This document shows, one piece after another, positions 42,172 through 54,200 of a stretch of DNA of 64,000 bases. This DNA comes from Annulohypoxylon bovei var. microspora (Eukaryota > Ascomycota > Sordariomycetes > Xylariales > Hypoxylaceae): positions 1 through 64,000 of the forward strand of contig MU405317.1 of the NCBI GenBank assembly GCA_022836615.1, in the 5' to 3' direction. The notes under the pieces were generated by a model. It made no database searches. It saw only the letters and a program-made list of their open reading frames with translations, and had not been told where the DNA came from. Within the stretch, counting starts at the first letter, position 1, and every line of letters begins with the position of its first letter. Made by a program: the position numbers and the translations under genes.

Positions 42172-45100
42172 TGTCTTTTTTTTTTGTTGCCACCACTCGA
42201 ATTTGCGCGGCCAGGTGCGTGAGAGACAAGGTCAGTGTTCAGTCCGTCCCCGTCCTATCGGAATTGTGTCAACGGAGAGGGGCCCTTGTTTTGCTCTGCG
42301 ACTGCAGGAAGGAGATTGATGAAGAAGAACAATGAACCCTTTCTGCAAAAAGGAGGAACAGGGGCCAGGCTGTCCGACAGTTGGTTCTCGCTATCCTTTT
42401 CTCAGCCCTGGAAATCTTAGCTTGATGAGAGGTTCGAGCTTCGATGGGTCTATCTCGTCTTGTCAGACTCTGATGTTTCATCAGAGAAAAAGCTGATCAA
42501 ACTTGGCAGTTTGTAGAGACGAGAGGAAACGATTTCCCGTACGCAGTTAGTAAGAAGATTGGAGAGGAAATTGGGAGGCTGCAAGTTGCGTGACTGTTAT
42601 AACTCCGTACCACACTTTCTCAGCGGGCAAGCCTCAATGTTGTTGTTTGCAACTAGGTTCGACTAGGTTTAAGGAGACCCTTCAAGGTAGATGTCTGTTG
42701 AGAACTTGTCATTTTCATCTTCCTCCATGACACAGCAGGTGTCACGTCGAGAACGTCCATGAGTGTGAGGTCGAATAAGTTAGCCGCGTTACACAAAAGC
42801 CCAAGGGTACCAAGTCAAGAGACGGTTGGGTGCATGGCTTCTGCATGATGAGAGAAGTGTAGGTTGGCCATGTGTACGCTAGATTGAATTGGACTTGCAA
42901 TGTAGCCCAAGGTGCTTCGTTTCACTCTGAAATAAAGGAGAGGAACCCACGCAAACAGCTAGCCCACTATAAGGCCAGGGGAGATGGGGGGGCTTGGAAG
43001 GGAGCCGTGGCGATCAATCCTAGGGGCGATCTAGAGCTGGAGCTTGGTGAGCTGCCAATCTCGATTCAATCTATATAGATGATGTAGAGAGCCAGCTAGA
43101 CCTCATATCGACTGAGACCAGCATATTTTATTCATACTAGGCTAGATTACTCCAAGATGCCGTTCCATATATTTACGGTCACTATCCAAATATTCTAGAG
43201 GCGTACCCTCAGAATTCTCAGAGTAGAGTATACCTAGTTAAGTCTATGTCTAATAGCCCATGTCTAATACTCTGTTATCTCTATTATTTCTGATTTTCGG
43301 TATTTTTTTTATCTGATTTCAATGATGAGCGATGATAAAAATAGGACGGGTCTCGGGGTACATAAATGGGAAAATATCAACATGGTGTATATCAAGTCAT
43401 CTCCATCAAATACAACTAATCACTACCTACCTAATGGCACACACACCACCTTCCAGCGAACACTGACGCTGTGTGATTCAGCCAGAATCATTCTCACATT
43501 CAACCAACCTGTCTCCTGCGCGGAAGACAGGAAACGGGGAGTAGGTAACGAAGAAGGTCAACCAACTATCTAAAAGGTCGCGGGAGATTTGCTAGAGCAA
43601 ACACAATCAGGTTACTTTTGGCCAACGGCTCTCGTCCTACTGAGAACGCAAACGTCGGGTAAGACAATGACATGACTCTGCTCGCCGCAGAGCGAGCAGA
43701 GCCCTTCCCTCAGTGCTGCCCAACATCGAGACATACCTCAGAATAAGCGCCTACTTGCGTGACGCAGTTATTCGTCACCTATTGCATATGTGTATCGGTA
43801 CTTCTGTGTGACGCCGCGGAGGATAAGGAAGAGGAGGACACGAGCAAGAAAGGGCAAAAAAAAAAAAAATAGAAATTTGTGAAGCCCTCGTCGGCCATCC
43901 CTCGATCCAGAGCTCTGACCTCAGCACTTTTCTGCAAGCCTCTTTCTATTCTAGATTCTTCAGCGGGGTAAGATATGACAAGGACCTGCTCAAACGAAAA
44001 GTGGCCAAAGGGTCCTCTTTCTCCCACGCCCAAGCCAAGCCTACATGAAGCCTACATGAAGCCACGGCCGCTCGATCCGGCCTAGTGAGGCGCAGAGATC
44101 GTTTTTCCCAGTACACAAGGTTCTTACTGGTGACAAGTACTCGCCCATCTCACCGGCTGAAGGGAGATCCTTTTGTGACCAAAGGCGTAAAAGCAAACTC
44201 GGACACACGTCCAAGAGAAAGTTGACCGTCTTCCTTGTGTTTGCTAGGTAACGGCCAATGTTGAAGATGAGGCGTAGGGTGAATAGAGAACTCTACTTTA
44301 TCATCTCAACTTGACGCAACGCAACGCAAACTAGAGTCTCTACCTTGTCTCACGAACCTCCTTCTCCTAGTGGTACTATGCTGGAGTATTATCGATGTTT
44401 TGGTGCCGCCCACTCTGTACCCCCAAATTGGTTCGATACACTCTCCTACCTACTTAGACGAGAACTGATCCAGATGTACCTATTCTTTTATGCCGTTCCT
44501 ATGCGAACAGGTGGAATGCGACACGTGAGTTCAACCGGCAATATTGGGATCGTAGATGTCGGGAAGAAAAGACAAAAGAAATCACACGAACAACGGGCGC
44601 GGCGATACGTGGTTTCGTCAACTTCCCAACGGTCCTGTCTATGATCTGTCATTTTTTCTCTCATATGAATCGTTTAGATGAGCAGGGTCTAGGTAGATCG
44701 GTATGTGAACAAAAGCTGATCAGAGATCCGATTTGGTAGCCCTGCCCATTCGACTCTTGCTCGGTTTGGTTGGCAAACCGCTGTATGCAGGAAATAATGA
44801 TGTCTCGCGCAGATAAATGGAATTTATAGCACGGCTGCAGAGCTAGTGAGCACACTGTAGGTACCTACGCCTGCGGAAGCGCCATGTAGATTACAGATAC
44901 GCGATGTCGACCCCTGTTAGATTAATATTGGGGGTTCTCTAGCTAAAACCTCGACACACGGCTGGATGAGACTATAGAATCACCTTCGTTGGTAAGAAAT
45001 TCCTGGGAGTGAGAAAATAAGCTTTGATAGTTTAGGTAGTCATAGCATACTGCACCACAGTCAGATATTCTCACTCGAGCACCGAATAGGGCTGATGAGA

Positions 45101-48100
45101 AGCCACTACCTAATCGGGACGTGTTGAGGGATCGTCGCTCTCTTGTAGCAAGAGAGAACCATAAGCTCAGGGATGATGCAAGTACAAAGAGTAGGAGCTC
45201 AGAGGGTTATTCGACGAGGGCAACCCGTATCGAGTAGACTTGGTTCCAAGTTCTTTTCGACCTAGCTTGACTAGAGCAGCATAAAATCCCACCTCCACGA
45301 AGAGTGCTACTGTCTCTCAACAAGCTTCCGGGAGCAGAATGAGCATACCTATCAGCAGCAAGACACATGGCTCCCCCGTATCCTAGGTAGACGATTAGGA
45401 CTTAGCAACGGAAAATTTCCCCCTCCAGCTACTCGGCTTCTTGCATGGCCCCGCTGTCAGTCATCTATAGGAGCCTGTCGGTAGCCGTGTTTGTGCGACC
45501 AGCCGCTACATCATTGGCTGAAACTCGTCCGTCAGTATGCGAGACATTTTGGGGGTTCAAATTACCATGGAGCTTCGTCGATAGTAGTATGTAGGCCCTC
45601 AACAGGGAGGTCATCGATTCTTCGCCAAAGATACTTCCAAGGTTATCTAGCTGCTGCGGCCGAGAAGGATCAGATGAGGTAAGAACCTTACCTGAACCAT
45701 GCCAGCGATCTACCGGGAGTTGGGGTCCTTTCCGGGAGTTCGTAGTCGTTAGGATGGCCGTCAAGCTTGGCTCGAAAAAAAGGGGGCATTGTGAGGGGTC
45801 ACTCGATCCTTTTCTTCTTCTTCGTGAGACGTTATGTTGTCGTTCATCTCTTCCTCCTCAGCTGTTACGAGCCAAAACCAGCAAGACTGTCATCACCGTA
45901 GCACATCGAGGCCCCCTAGTGAACGCTACTAATTGAAGGATTGACGTGGCACAGGTTCGCTCCAGACCTGAGGGGTCTAAATCTAAGGTGATATGAATGG
46001 GCCAACAGGTCCACAGCGAGTCGCTATCGTTGTAGTCCATTTTCCAACCTCGTGTGACACTCGGAGCTCCTTTTTAGACGTATTCATTTATTGAACAGAT
46101 CATAGTCGGAGTTCCGATAGAAACTTATTGAGTGGTCTCAAATTGATGAGAACGGGAAAGCACATTAACTCGAAAAGCTTGATGGTTTCTGGTTGGCTTT
46201 TTAAGGTGATCTTTCTAGTTGTAACGGCGGTGCCCTACGAGGAATAGTAGCCGACTAGACCCGACTAATACAGGAGAGGAAAGATGTGTACTAGGTAAGG
46301 TAATCGAAGATGGCCTCGATGCAATGGAAAGGGTTTCCTTCGGTCCGAGATAGATAGAAAGTCTATGGATAGACGTGTGTATAGAGGACTATCAACGAGA
46401 CCTCGTCACACAGGCCCGGGGTCCTTGCAGAAAACGGTCTAAGAGGCGACCGGCATTGGAAAAAAGCAATAATAAAACCTGTATTCTAATCCCGTACGAG
46501 AACTCCTGCGGCCCTGCTAGATAAAGGGTAGTATCGATCGGTCTCCTGGACGATGGCGTCGAGTGGCTTAAACCCTCTCTCGGCTCGGATCAGAGATGCC
46601 AGGAACGCTAAGTGGCACCACGAGTAACAACAAATTCGACTCGCGAATCTCACATCCTTGTAGGTAAAGTCCGCCTTCGCCCCCACACTCGGGAGGGACA
46701 TGTTGCAAGCTCACGACTATGATATCCGCATCTCGTTGGCCCATGTCCCCATGTCGTTCGATGCGAGTTGCCACTATACCTGCGCGTGCAGATGCAGAGC
46801 TCCCCCAATTCCAGTCACTATATTCTATCATTTTTTTAATAACTTAATAGTTGAGCTTAACTAGCAGCTGAGTTCAATACATACCTGTCAGCTGAGAAGG
46901 TAATAACAACTAGATGGTCATCTGGGCACTCTTTAGAAGACATGCTCCCACCCTTCGGCAGGGCCCAAGTCTCGCGACCATGACAACGTGTAAAAATATG
47001 ATCGATCCATCTGATGTATACGATCTATCACTAGGTAGGTTAGCGATATTGTAAACGGCAAAATACTCGGATGTCGTCAAAATCTGCAAGTCGGCGAGCG
47101 GCGGCAAGCCACGAGCCCCTTGCATTGTTGAAGCCGCCTTCCATTGTTCCATTGGGCTTCTAGTGCGCGGGTAACTGAAGTTGATAAAAGGATTTAGGTT
47201 GGGGTATATGCCCGGAATACTGGACCTGGTTCTTCGCGGGATGTTCTGCTCATCCATGTTAGATGGAATTGGAGCACAATTTTAGCGCTTCCAAAGTTTG
47301 CCAGGCATTATCGATGATGACCCCTGACCGCATATTGATGCCATACACACACCTTCATAGCTCGAACCATGAGTGTTGTATCGAGACATGTCTGGATATT
47401 CATCCCCGTGGACCGCTTCCGATCCTTATTTCTTCCCCTTTGACTGGTACGTGGATGATATTGGGTTGCAATGGGTTGATTTTAAAGTAGATGCCGATTT
47501 TAATATCCTCGAGCAATTCAGTCCCCAGGCCTTTCTCTCAAAGATTTGTCGAACGACGACTTCATGTGTCACCAAGATGGGAGATAGGGTCTTGCGAGAT
47601 GTGATACGTTGAACAAATCTATGACCTAGCAACCAAAAATATAATCATGAAGTTTAGCCGCTGAGCCCATACGGCGGGCTCCTTTCTTTCAAAGGACAGA
47701 GAGTAGCTGTCCTGTCGTGGAAGTAACGGCTGCCTGCAATATCTAGAGACCATGTAGATAACAGGTTGGGATTATAGATTGTCGAATGCATACTTCCTAC
47801 GGCTAATGAACTCGTGCTGCCGCGTGATTCATATTCAAATATACAGTACTCATTCAAATTCTCAAGATCCCAAGTGCTTTCCGTTGATTATCACTAGATC
47901 CCAGATCTTTCACATAGCTAGAGCATGTCAACATGATATATCAAAGTTTACTTACATAGCTCTTCGCCCTAGATCAAAATTAAGAATTGCGACATCTCAG
48001 GACAAATTCTGTCCACATGGCTCGACCCATTCCATTGCCCACTGCCAGTCTTACAACGAAGACACGAGAGATAGAAATTTGAATGGCACACGTAGAGCTA

Positions 48101-48392
48101 AGCAGAAGCTTTGGGACGGATGAGCCGGACTAGGAGATCCAACTCATCGTATGCGGCCAAACATTCTAAGTTAGGTTAGCTGTTATCCTTTCTAGCCAGG
48201 CCGAGTTACGTCCGTCTACCTAAGTACCCAATGCTATATTTGGATAGCACAAATGTAGACACATATTTGTGAGGTGATGAGCGTCATGCCGTGATTTTGG
48301 GATATATAGTAGCGCGGCCCATCTCTTAAATCGATTCGATTCATTTCCCGAATATAAACGTTTTATTCGAAAACAATGGTATCAATTGCGAG
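42172..48392. promoter_or_regulatory. 6.2-kb gene-free region upstream of the Zn2Cys6 regulator
   Basis: No gene is supported over 6.2 kb. Immediately upstream of the regulator's start the minus strand shows A12 (42176-42187 as T on plus) and a CT-rich leader. Further out, many short frames (43322-43573, 44345-44644, 45465-45764, 46910-47257, 47779-48123) lack motifs. A run of 13 A lies near 43857-43869. It may hold a long 5' leader, distal control elements or a non-coding transcript. Confidence 0.45.
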
Positions 48393-49877
48393 CTATCTTC
48401 GTCGATCGCCACCGCGAGGTCGGTCTCTTTCGTAATCTCTGCCTCGATCTTCTCGACGTCGGTCGTCGTACCGAGGCTTAGTGCGATCATTCCTTCCAGA
48501 ATCGTCATGCCGATTTCTATCGCGAGGTCCGTCCCGTATTGGACTTCTACTTCGCCGCTGTGGAGCCCTTCCTCTACCACGTCCGTAACCGTCGTCTCGA
48601 CGCCGACCTCGATCGTTGCCACCATGATTCCTATCTCTGTCCGCATCCCCGAAACGATCAGAACCTCGGGCAGGTTCGTCGCCTTGGTTTCCGCCGTCTC
48701 CCTGTCTTTTGTGACGCCCGCGCAGCTCCTCGTCTCCATGAATCATGTTATAGTGATCCTCGGCGTCGTCAGGATCCTCCTCTTCTCTGTACTTCCTCCA
48801 TTTCTCCAAGTCCCTGACACCACCCCACCCGCCACCCCCGTGCTTGCGTTTTCGCTTCGCATTTTCCCCGCCTCTCCATACATCAGCCAATTTGCTCACA
48901 CTTTGACTGAAGTCAACATGTATCCTTCGATCATCGATGAGCACACCCTGCATCTTAAAATAAGCCCCCTCGCAGGCGCCCTTATCTTCGAACTCGATGA
49001 AGGAATACTGTAAACTGTCACCGGTCTTCTTATCGCGTATCACTTCACAAGACAGAATCTTGCCGAAGCGGCTGAAGATGAGTTCGAGGTCGGAGTCGGT
49101 AGTCACGGGGTTCAGTTTGCAGACGAAAAGCACATTCTCGGGAGGTTTAACTTCGGCGAAAGGGAGATCACCCATCATCTCTAACGTTAGAGCCTGAGCG
49201 CGGGCGTCCCTCTCTCGCCGGACCTTCTCCGCCGCCTCCTCGTCTATCTCTTCATCCAGGTTATCATCTTCGTCGATTCGAACTGTGGCGAGTTGCGCCT
49301 TAGATGGTTGTGGTGACTGGCTAGGCTCTCGTAGCCCCGACGGGTCGTCGTATGGGTCGTCGAGGATAATAGTGTGTTTTATCCGAATATCGACGAGCGG
49401 GTGTCCGTCTTTGTCGGTGATCGCATTGTTGATCTTCTCTAGCGCGTCGAACCCCTCAACAACTTTACCGAATATGGCGGATTTCCCATCTAGATAATCT
49501 GTGTTATCACCTAATGTGACGATAAATTGGCTGCCGGCAAGACGAACATCGGGGTCAGAAGGGTGCGGCGCGGTAGCCATAGAAACCGTACCCCTCTCGA
49601 GATGCCTCAGCTTTGGGTTAAAGGTGGCAGGAAAGGTCTTCTTGGAAGAGCCAGATATGAGGCCCCATATAGAGGAACCGCCATCCGAGAAAGTAGAGGT
49701 AGGTCCAAGAGGGTCGCCAGTCTGGAAAGAGAAGTTCTGCTGAATAGAATGAACGGGTGAGAAGTTGTAGTATTTGACTTTGCAGAGCTTAATGAAGTTT
49801 TCGCATTCCTTTGGCGCGTAATCGACTAATAGGTCGATTACTATGTCGCCGGCGCTCGTCTCAAGCAGCACCGACAT
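48393..49877 (-). CDS. cyp6: Cyclophilin-RRM protein, PPIL4 / Cyp6 type (494 aa, single exon)
   Basis: Residues 1-170 form a cyclophilin domain (MSVLLETSAGDIVIDLL, APKECENFIKLCK, QTGDPLGP, RGTVSMA, GSQFIVTLG, LDGKSAIFGKVVEG). Residues ~240-320 form one RRM (NVLFVCKLNPVTTDSDLELIFSRFG, QYSFIEFE). The C-terminal 140 residues are Arg/Asp/Gly-rich with RS/RD dipeptides, typical of nuclear splicing-associated factors. The order cyclophilin-RRM-charged tail identifies the PPIL4 group. The canonical isomerase arginine of FHR is replaced here (PVHSIQQNFSFQTGD), as in other PPIL4 members, so catalysis may be weak. It probably works in spliceosomal or RNA polymerase II-linked complexes (family knowledge). 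The symbol is used for the family type. Confidence 0.95.
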   Translation of the reverse strand: MSVLLETSAGDIVIDLLVDYAPKECENFIKLCKVKYYNFSPVHSIQQNFSFQTGDPLGPTSTFSDGGSSIWGLISGSSKKTFPATFNPKLRHLERGTVSMATAPHPSDPDVRLAGSQFIVTLGDNTDYLDGKSAIFGKVVEGFDALEKINNAITDKDGHPLVDIRIKHTIILDDPYDDPSGLREPSQSPQPSKAQLATVRIDEDDNLDEEIDEEAAEKVRRERDARAQALTLEMMGDLPFAEVKPPENVLFVCKLNPVTTDSDLELIFSRFGKILSCEVIRDKKTGDSLQYSFIEFEDKGACEGAYFKMQGVLIDDRRIHVDFSQSVSKLADVWRGGENAKRKRKHGGGGWGGVRDLEKWRKYREEEDPDDAEDHYNMIHGDEELRGRHKRQGDGGNQGDEPARGSDRFGDADRDRNHGGNDRGRRRDDGYGRGRGRAPQRRSRSPIRDGPRDRNRHDDSGRNDRTKPRYDDRRREDRGRDYERDRPRGGDRRR

Positions 49878-50734
49878 GGTACAGCCACGTCGTCGCGATC
49901 ACACAGATTAGGGCGATGTCTTTTCTAAGTCCATGTACGGTAATGTTCGAAATCGAGGTAAACGCGGGTAAATATGAGATTTGGTATGGATGTAGTATGG
50001 GCAATAATGAGACAGGATGATATGATGAAATCTGCTTAGGTGCCTTACGTAAACTTCCGAGCCAAACCGTGACGCCGTGGGCACTTAAAGATTTCGCGTT
50101 TGATTGGTTCTGGTTTAACAGATACCCATACAGCCACAAAGAATATGCACAGCCACATACGTATACTTAGGTACATGAATACAGCTCTAAAACTTATGTA
50201 TTTCGTACCGTCATATGCTTCAATTGTCTTCATCACAACCACAACTAGAATACCAAATAGGTTGAATAGCGATTATACATTCATACGGGTCTAATTTATA
50301 CTTGGAATCCTAGTCTGCCACCCGTAGGGATAGCTTCGATCATAAAACACACGCGCGCACACACACGATTCATCTCGTTGTCCTTCGATGCCTAACATAT
50401 ACCATCCGTCCATCCGTCTTCCACCAAACAGCAAGTAATGCGAAATCCATCACTTTCGCCAACGCGCAGCTTCAGAATTGTCAATCTGATAAGCCGCTAG
50501 GTTGATAAATAATCGTTCCCTGTGCGCCAGACGCCATCAACAGCAAATAGGTATCGAGTTTCCCAAGCCTGACCAGTAAATACCTAACCCGTAACCCCGT
50601 CCATCTAGTTAATTTGCTTTTCTTCCCTGTTGTTGTTATTGCTGTTATTTTTCCTTTCGTCGTTTCCTCGTTCTCGGGAATTACCCGAGCAGCTTTTTCT
50701 TCCCTTCTGCGTTCTTGCCGCTCGCTTCCGCCGC
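49878..50734. other. Intergenic with CA/CG dinucleotide tract
   Basis: 857 bp between the cyp6-like start and the 3' end of the next minus-strand gene. A CACACGCGCGCACACACACG tract lies at about 50348-50367. The cyp6 promoter and the neighbour's 3' untranslated region are expected here. No gene is seen. Confidence 0.4.
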
Positions 50735-51256
50735 CTAGTCGAAACCGCCGTGGCTCCGCCGTCTGCGGCCGCTGCGCAGCTCCCTCTCCGTGTCCATGAG
50801 TCGCGTCTGCACCCACGTGCGCATCTCCTGGTCCTTCCGTATCGTCTCGCAGTTGAGAAGTTCGGTCAGGGCCCTCTTGATGCCCTCGTTCACGTCGAAG
50901 AGCTTCTGCTCCCCGGCCGCCATCTCCTCGATCAGCGACTCGTCCAGCACCGGCTCGAGCTGTGTCTGCGAGCATCGATACCCCGAGCTCCTCATCGATG
51001 ATCTTCGGTGATTTCGAGAGGGGGAGGGCGAGAACATCATAGGACTACCGGTGAACGAACGGGTCGGTGAGACCGAAGGGGATGTGACCGCTGTAGAAGA
51101 TGTGGTGTATGTAGGGCAGAGATCGTGCATGTGTTGCCGGAGTTCCTCATGCTGGTTTTGTAATAGGAGGTATTTTTGCATGGCGAAGCCAATATTATGT
51201 CCCGCAGCCAACTCAGGGCTCATTTCCGACAGCTCGTCCGTGTAATGCATGATCAT
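50735..51256 (-). CDS. Small conserved-type fungal protein of unknown function (173 aa)
   Basis: Single exon, MIMHYTDELSEMSPELAAGHNIG at the start. A Ser/Pro-rich linker (residues ~58-85) separates an N-terminal helical region (FAMQKYLLLQNQHEELRQHMHDL) from a C-terminal helical block (LEPVLDESLIEEMAAGEQKLFDVNEGIKRALTELLNCETIRKD ... MRTWVQTRLMDTERELR) that looks constrained rather than random. Heptad spacing suggests coiled coils. The protein ends in a basic RRRRS tail. The leader just upstream has a (CAA)n run. I do not recognise a family with known function; the coding call rests on composition, codon pattern and the well-formed helices. Confidence 0.7.
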   Translation of the reverse strand: MIMHYTDELSEMSPELAAGHNIGFAMQKYLLLQNQHEELRQHMHDLCPTYTTSSTAVTSPSVSPTRSFTGSPMMFSPSPSRNHRRSSMRSSGYRCSQTQLEPVLDESLIEEMAAGEQKLFDVNEGIKRALTELLNCETIRKDQEMRTWVQTRLMDTERELRSGRRRRSHGGFD

Positions 51257-54200
51257 TGTTGTTGTTGTTGTTGTGATAAAATGTATTCAAACCGTGGTAT
51301 CTGTCTCACGGCGAGCTTCATTTGAATTAAAAAAAAGTTGTCGCAGTTGGCGGAGAGAAACAACAGTCCGGTTGACGATCGATCGATCGACGGTGGGATG
51401 GCTGGTTGGCGCCGGGTGTGAGTGGGCGTCGAGGTGGGTTTTCGTTCTCGGAACGTGGACGAGGAAACACACCTGTTTGTAAGTGCGCTTGTGTCCTGTC
51501 GATCCGACGATCACAATTGTAACGTCGTCCCCTTTTTGCAAGTGCGGGCGACGGGATAGTTGCTTTTGAATATTTTGGGGTGTCTAGGAAAGAAACTCGG
51601 GATAATTCTTTCTAGAATACAACGCTCCTAAATGAGGTTGTAGATAGGCACGTAGAGGATATAATCGGGTTGGCACGAGTAAACTCTCTGTCGGGTTTAT
51701 CATAAACCAGAACAGGGGCAAAGGCTTTTTTTTAATATTTTCCCGGGTTGTTGCAAGTTCCAGGATTTGCAAATTGGGGTAATGAGAACACAAAACCTCC
51801 GCGCAGGTATAAGGAAATGATGTGTGAACTTCTGAAAGTAGTCCTCACGCACAACCGACGTTGGCGCCGTCAGAAATATAGCCGACGGATTGGGTTTGAC
51901 GGTCTGATTGCTGACTTGTTACTAGGTGGGCGGTTCAGAAGGTTGTATAGCATCAATTAGTTGCAATAGTGGACCTAAATATTCGTGTCTCTCTCAAAAG
52001 AGAAGTTGGAAGAGACCGGTTTTTGTCGAGTTAAGAGCTCCCGATTTCGTATCGTGGGCTTCTGTGGAGGTGGAGGTGGAGATGTGGGTGTGGAGGCAAG
52101 AGGTGGTGTAGAGGTGTGAGTAAAACCGACGATAGCGGCAAGTTTTAGGACCGGTCTAGAGAATTGGTGGAATCCTAAACTCGGAACCGCCAAAAGCCTA
52201 AAGGAAAGAAGAATACCGACTTGCAGCACGAGAGACGCAATGAGTCTGGGTATCGACAAGGTACGCGGCGCCTATTATAATAATATAAGAGGACGAGTAA
52301 GAAGAGATCAGGAGGAGTGGCGTAAAAATGATAACAGGGCAGCGTCGGGCAACGTCCAAGTTGGCGCAATGTAACAATTAATTAAACGTGCGAAATTGGT
52401 AGGAGGAAGCTAAAGGTTGGGTTGAGGAGCTTCGTCTTCCCGTTGTTGGACTAGACTCGGCCCTGTTTTGTAGCAAGTTCTATTACTACGGTGAAGGGTA
52501 AAGGGTAAAGCTTGGAGTTCCCCCTTTGCGAATGGCAGGGCTTCGGCGACGTGATTGCAGGTTAATTTATTAGGACCTACAGGGTCGAGGCCGGGCTTTA
52601 ACAACTTTTCATTAATTCTCGAAGAACAAATGACGGTGTCGATATTTGGAAGCTTGATGTCAAGTAATTAATGTATGTAGGTAGATACAGGTATAATTGT
52701 AATAATTGTAAGCGCGTTTGCTTCCGGTAGGGTAGCTGGGTAAGTACTGGAAGGTAATGTAGGTATGCGGTTTTGACTTGTCACTTTTGTAACTTGACTT
52801 TACTGTCAAGGTTTGTTTGAATGCTTCAAGACTTTTAAGCAAGTATGGGGTGTCTTTATGTTCGTTTTACTAGCGGATTTACCGAGGGTATATATAATTA
52901 TTATGTATTCTATAAGTGGCTATCCGGGTGGACTCTAGTAGCTTTAGTAAAGTAAGAGAGGCAATTGCAAGAGACCACTAAGAAGATATGGGAATTCCTA
53001 AGGGGGCAAAACGGAAATGCGATCCCACTGGTTCACGAATAGCAATACAACACCTGATGATAGTATGTTTAGTTCGGTAAATATCTAGAGCTATGTGTGT
53101 TGTGTGTTTGTTTCCCCGTACAAAGAGCTCCGGTAGGAATAGAAAATGTGCATATACCTACCTAGGTATGTATGTAACTAACTGATAGCGCGTTAATCTG
53201 TAGTTAGACGGATAGAAGGAGTTCTTTCATTGATCAGATCGAGGTGGTGGTGCAGGTGGTGGTATGGACCGTATGGCTCCTTGTATGTACCTAATCTCTG
53301 GAGAAGGTGTGGGGAAGTATAACAGATGTAAGAGAATACATTGAAATACAGATATAGGGGCGACTGCGTATCTATTCACACGGTGAAGCTAGTAGGTTAG
53401 AGGTTAAGGAGGTCGTACATGTGTAAGCTGGTATCTAAAGACTGCAATGCCACCCTCAAGTTCCCCAGCCTGCCAGCTAAGTCCAATCATACACGACGTT
53501 CCAAGGTCCCTCAATTGGGCAGCACTCGTTGGTACAGTAGCTTTATTTTTTTATAGTGGAGGTAAAGAAGCTAACTGACCTGTCTACCAACTGTTAATAT
53601 TACCAAGAGTGTGCTGTCTGCTTATCTTTTTTTCGTTTTTTTCCTTTTCGCGGAAAGCAGCGGGCCACAAAGTTCAACTGTAATACTTTGAAAGATCTAA
53701 AATGGCTTCCAGCCGCGCAAGTTCACCATATGTAGGATGACGATGATGACGATGTCGTTAATGATGATGAGTACATGACGTCGATAGGAGTTCCAAAATT
53801 GGCAAGTTTCATTTGTTTTCAGACGACACAGTCTATACACTGTACCAGCTCGGCCTGGAAGTAACCGAAGCTGACAGGTACTTCATCTCCAGAATCTGCC
53901 CAACCTATGGCCTATCATAGCCTAATCCCTATTCGACATCAAGATGGGGTCTAGAACAACGCACACGATGCCGTTATAGCGATACTATCACGCTATCAAA
54001 GTCGGGGCTAGTCTTAAATGCAATGAAAATTATCTAATGGATATCTAATAGATACGGAACAAAGGCCATGTGGTTGAATCTATTCGCAGACAGATCGAGT
54101 GAACACTCGAGGCCGTTCTAAAGTCGGCAATCGGGATCCTTATTCTTCTTGTAAGGGTGACGAAGTCTTAAAACACGTACGTTTTGGAACCATCGAGAAG

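Noticed and set aside
44345..44644. 99-residue plus-strand frame in the large gap
   Set aside because: No recognisable motif, isolated, and the C-terminus is compositionally random.
46910..47257. 115-residue minus-strand frame starting with ATG
   Set aside because: No motif or plausible neighbouring exons; length is not beyond chance for a 6-kb gap.
50345..50370. CA/CG tract considered as a CRISPR-like or regulatory array
   Set aside because: It is a simple dinucleotide microsatellite without spacers.
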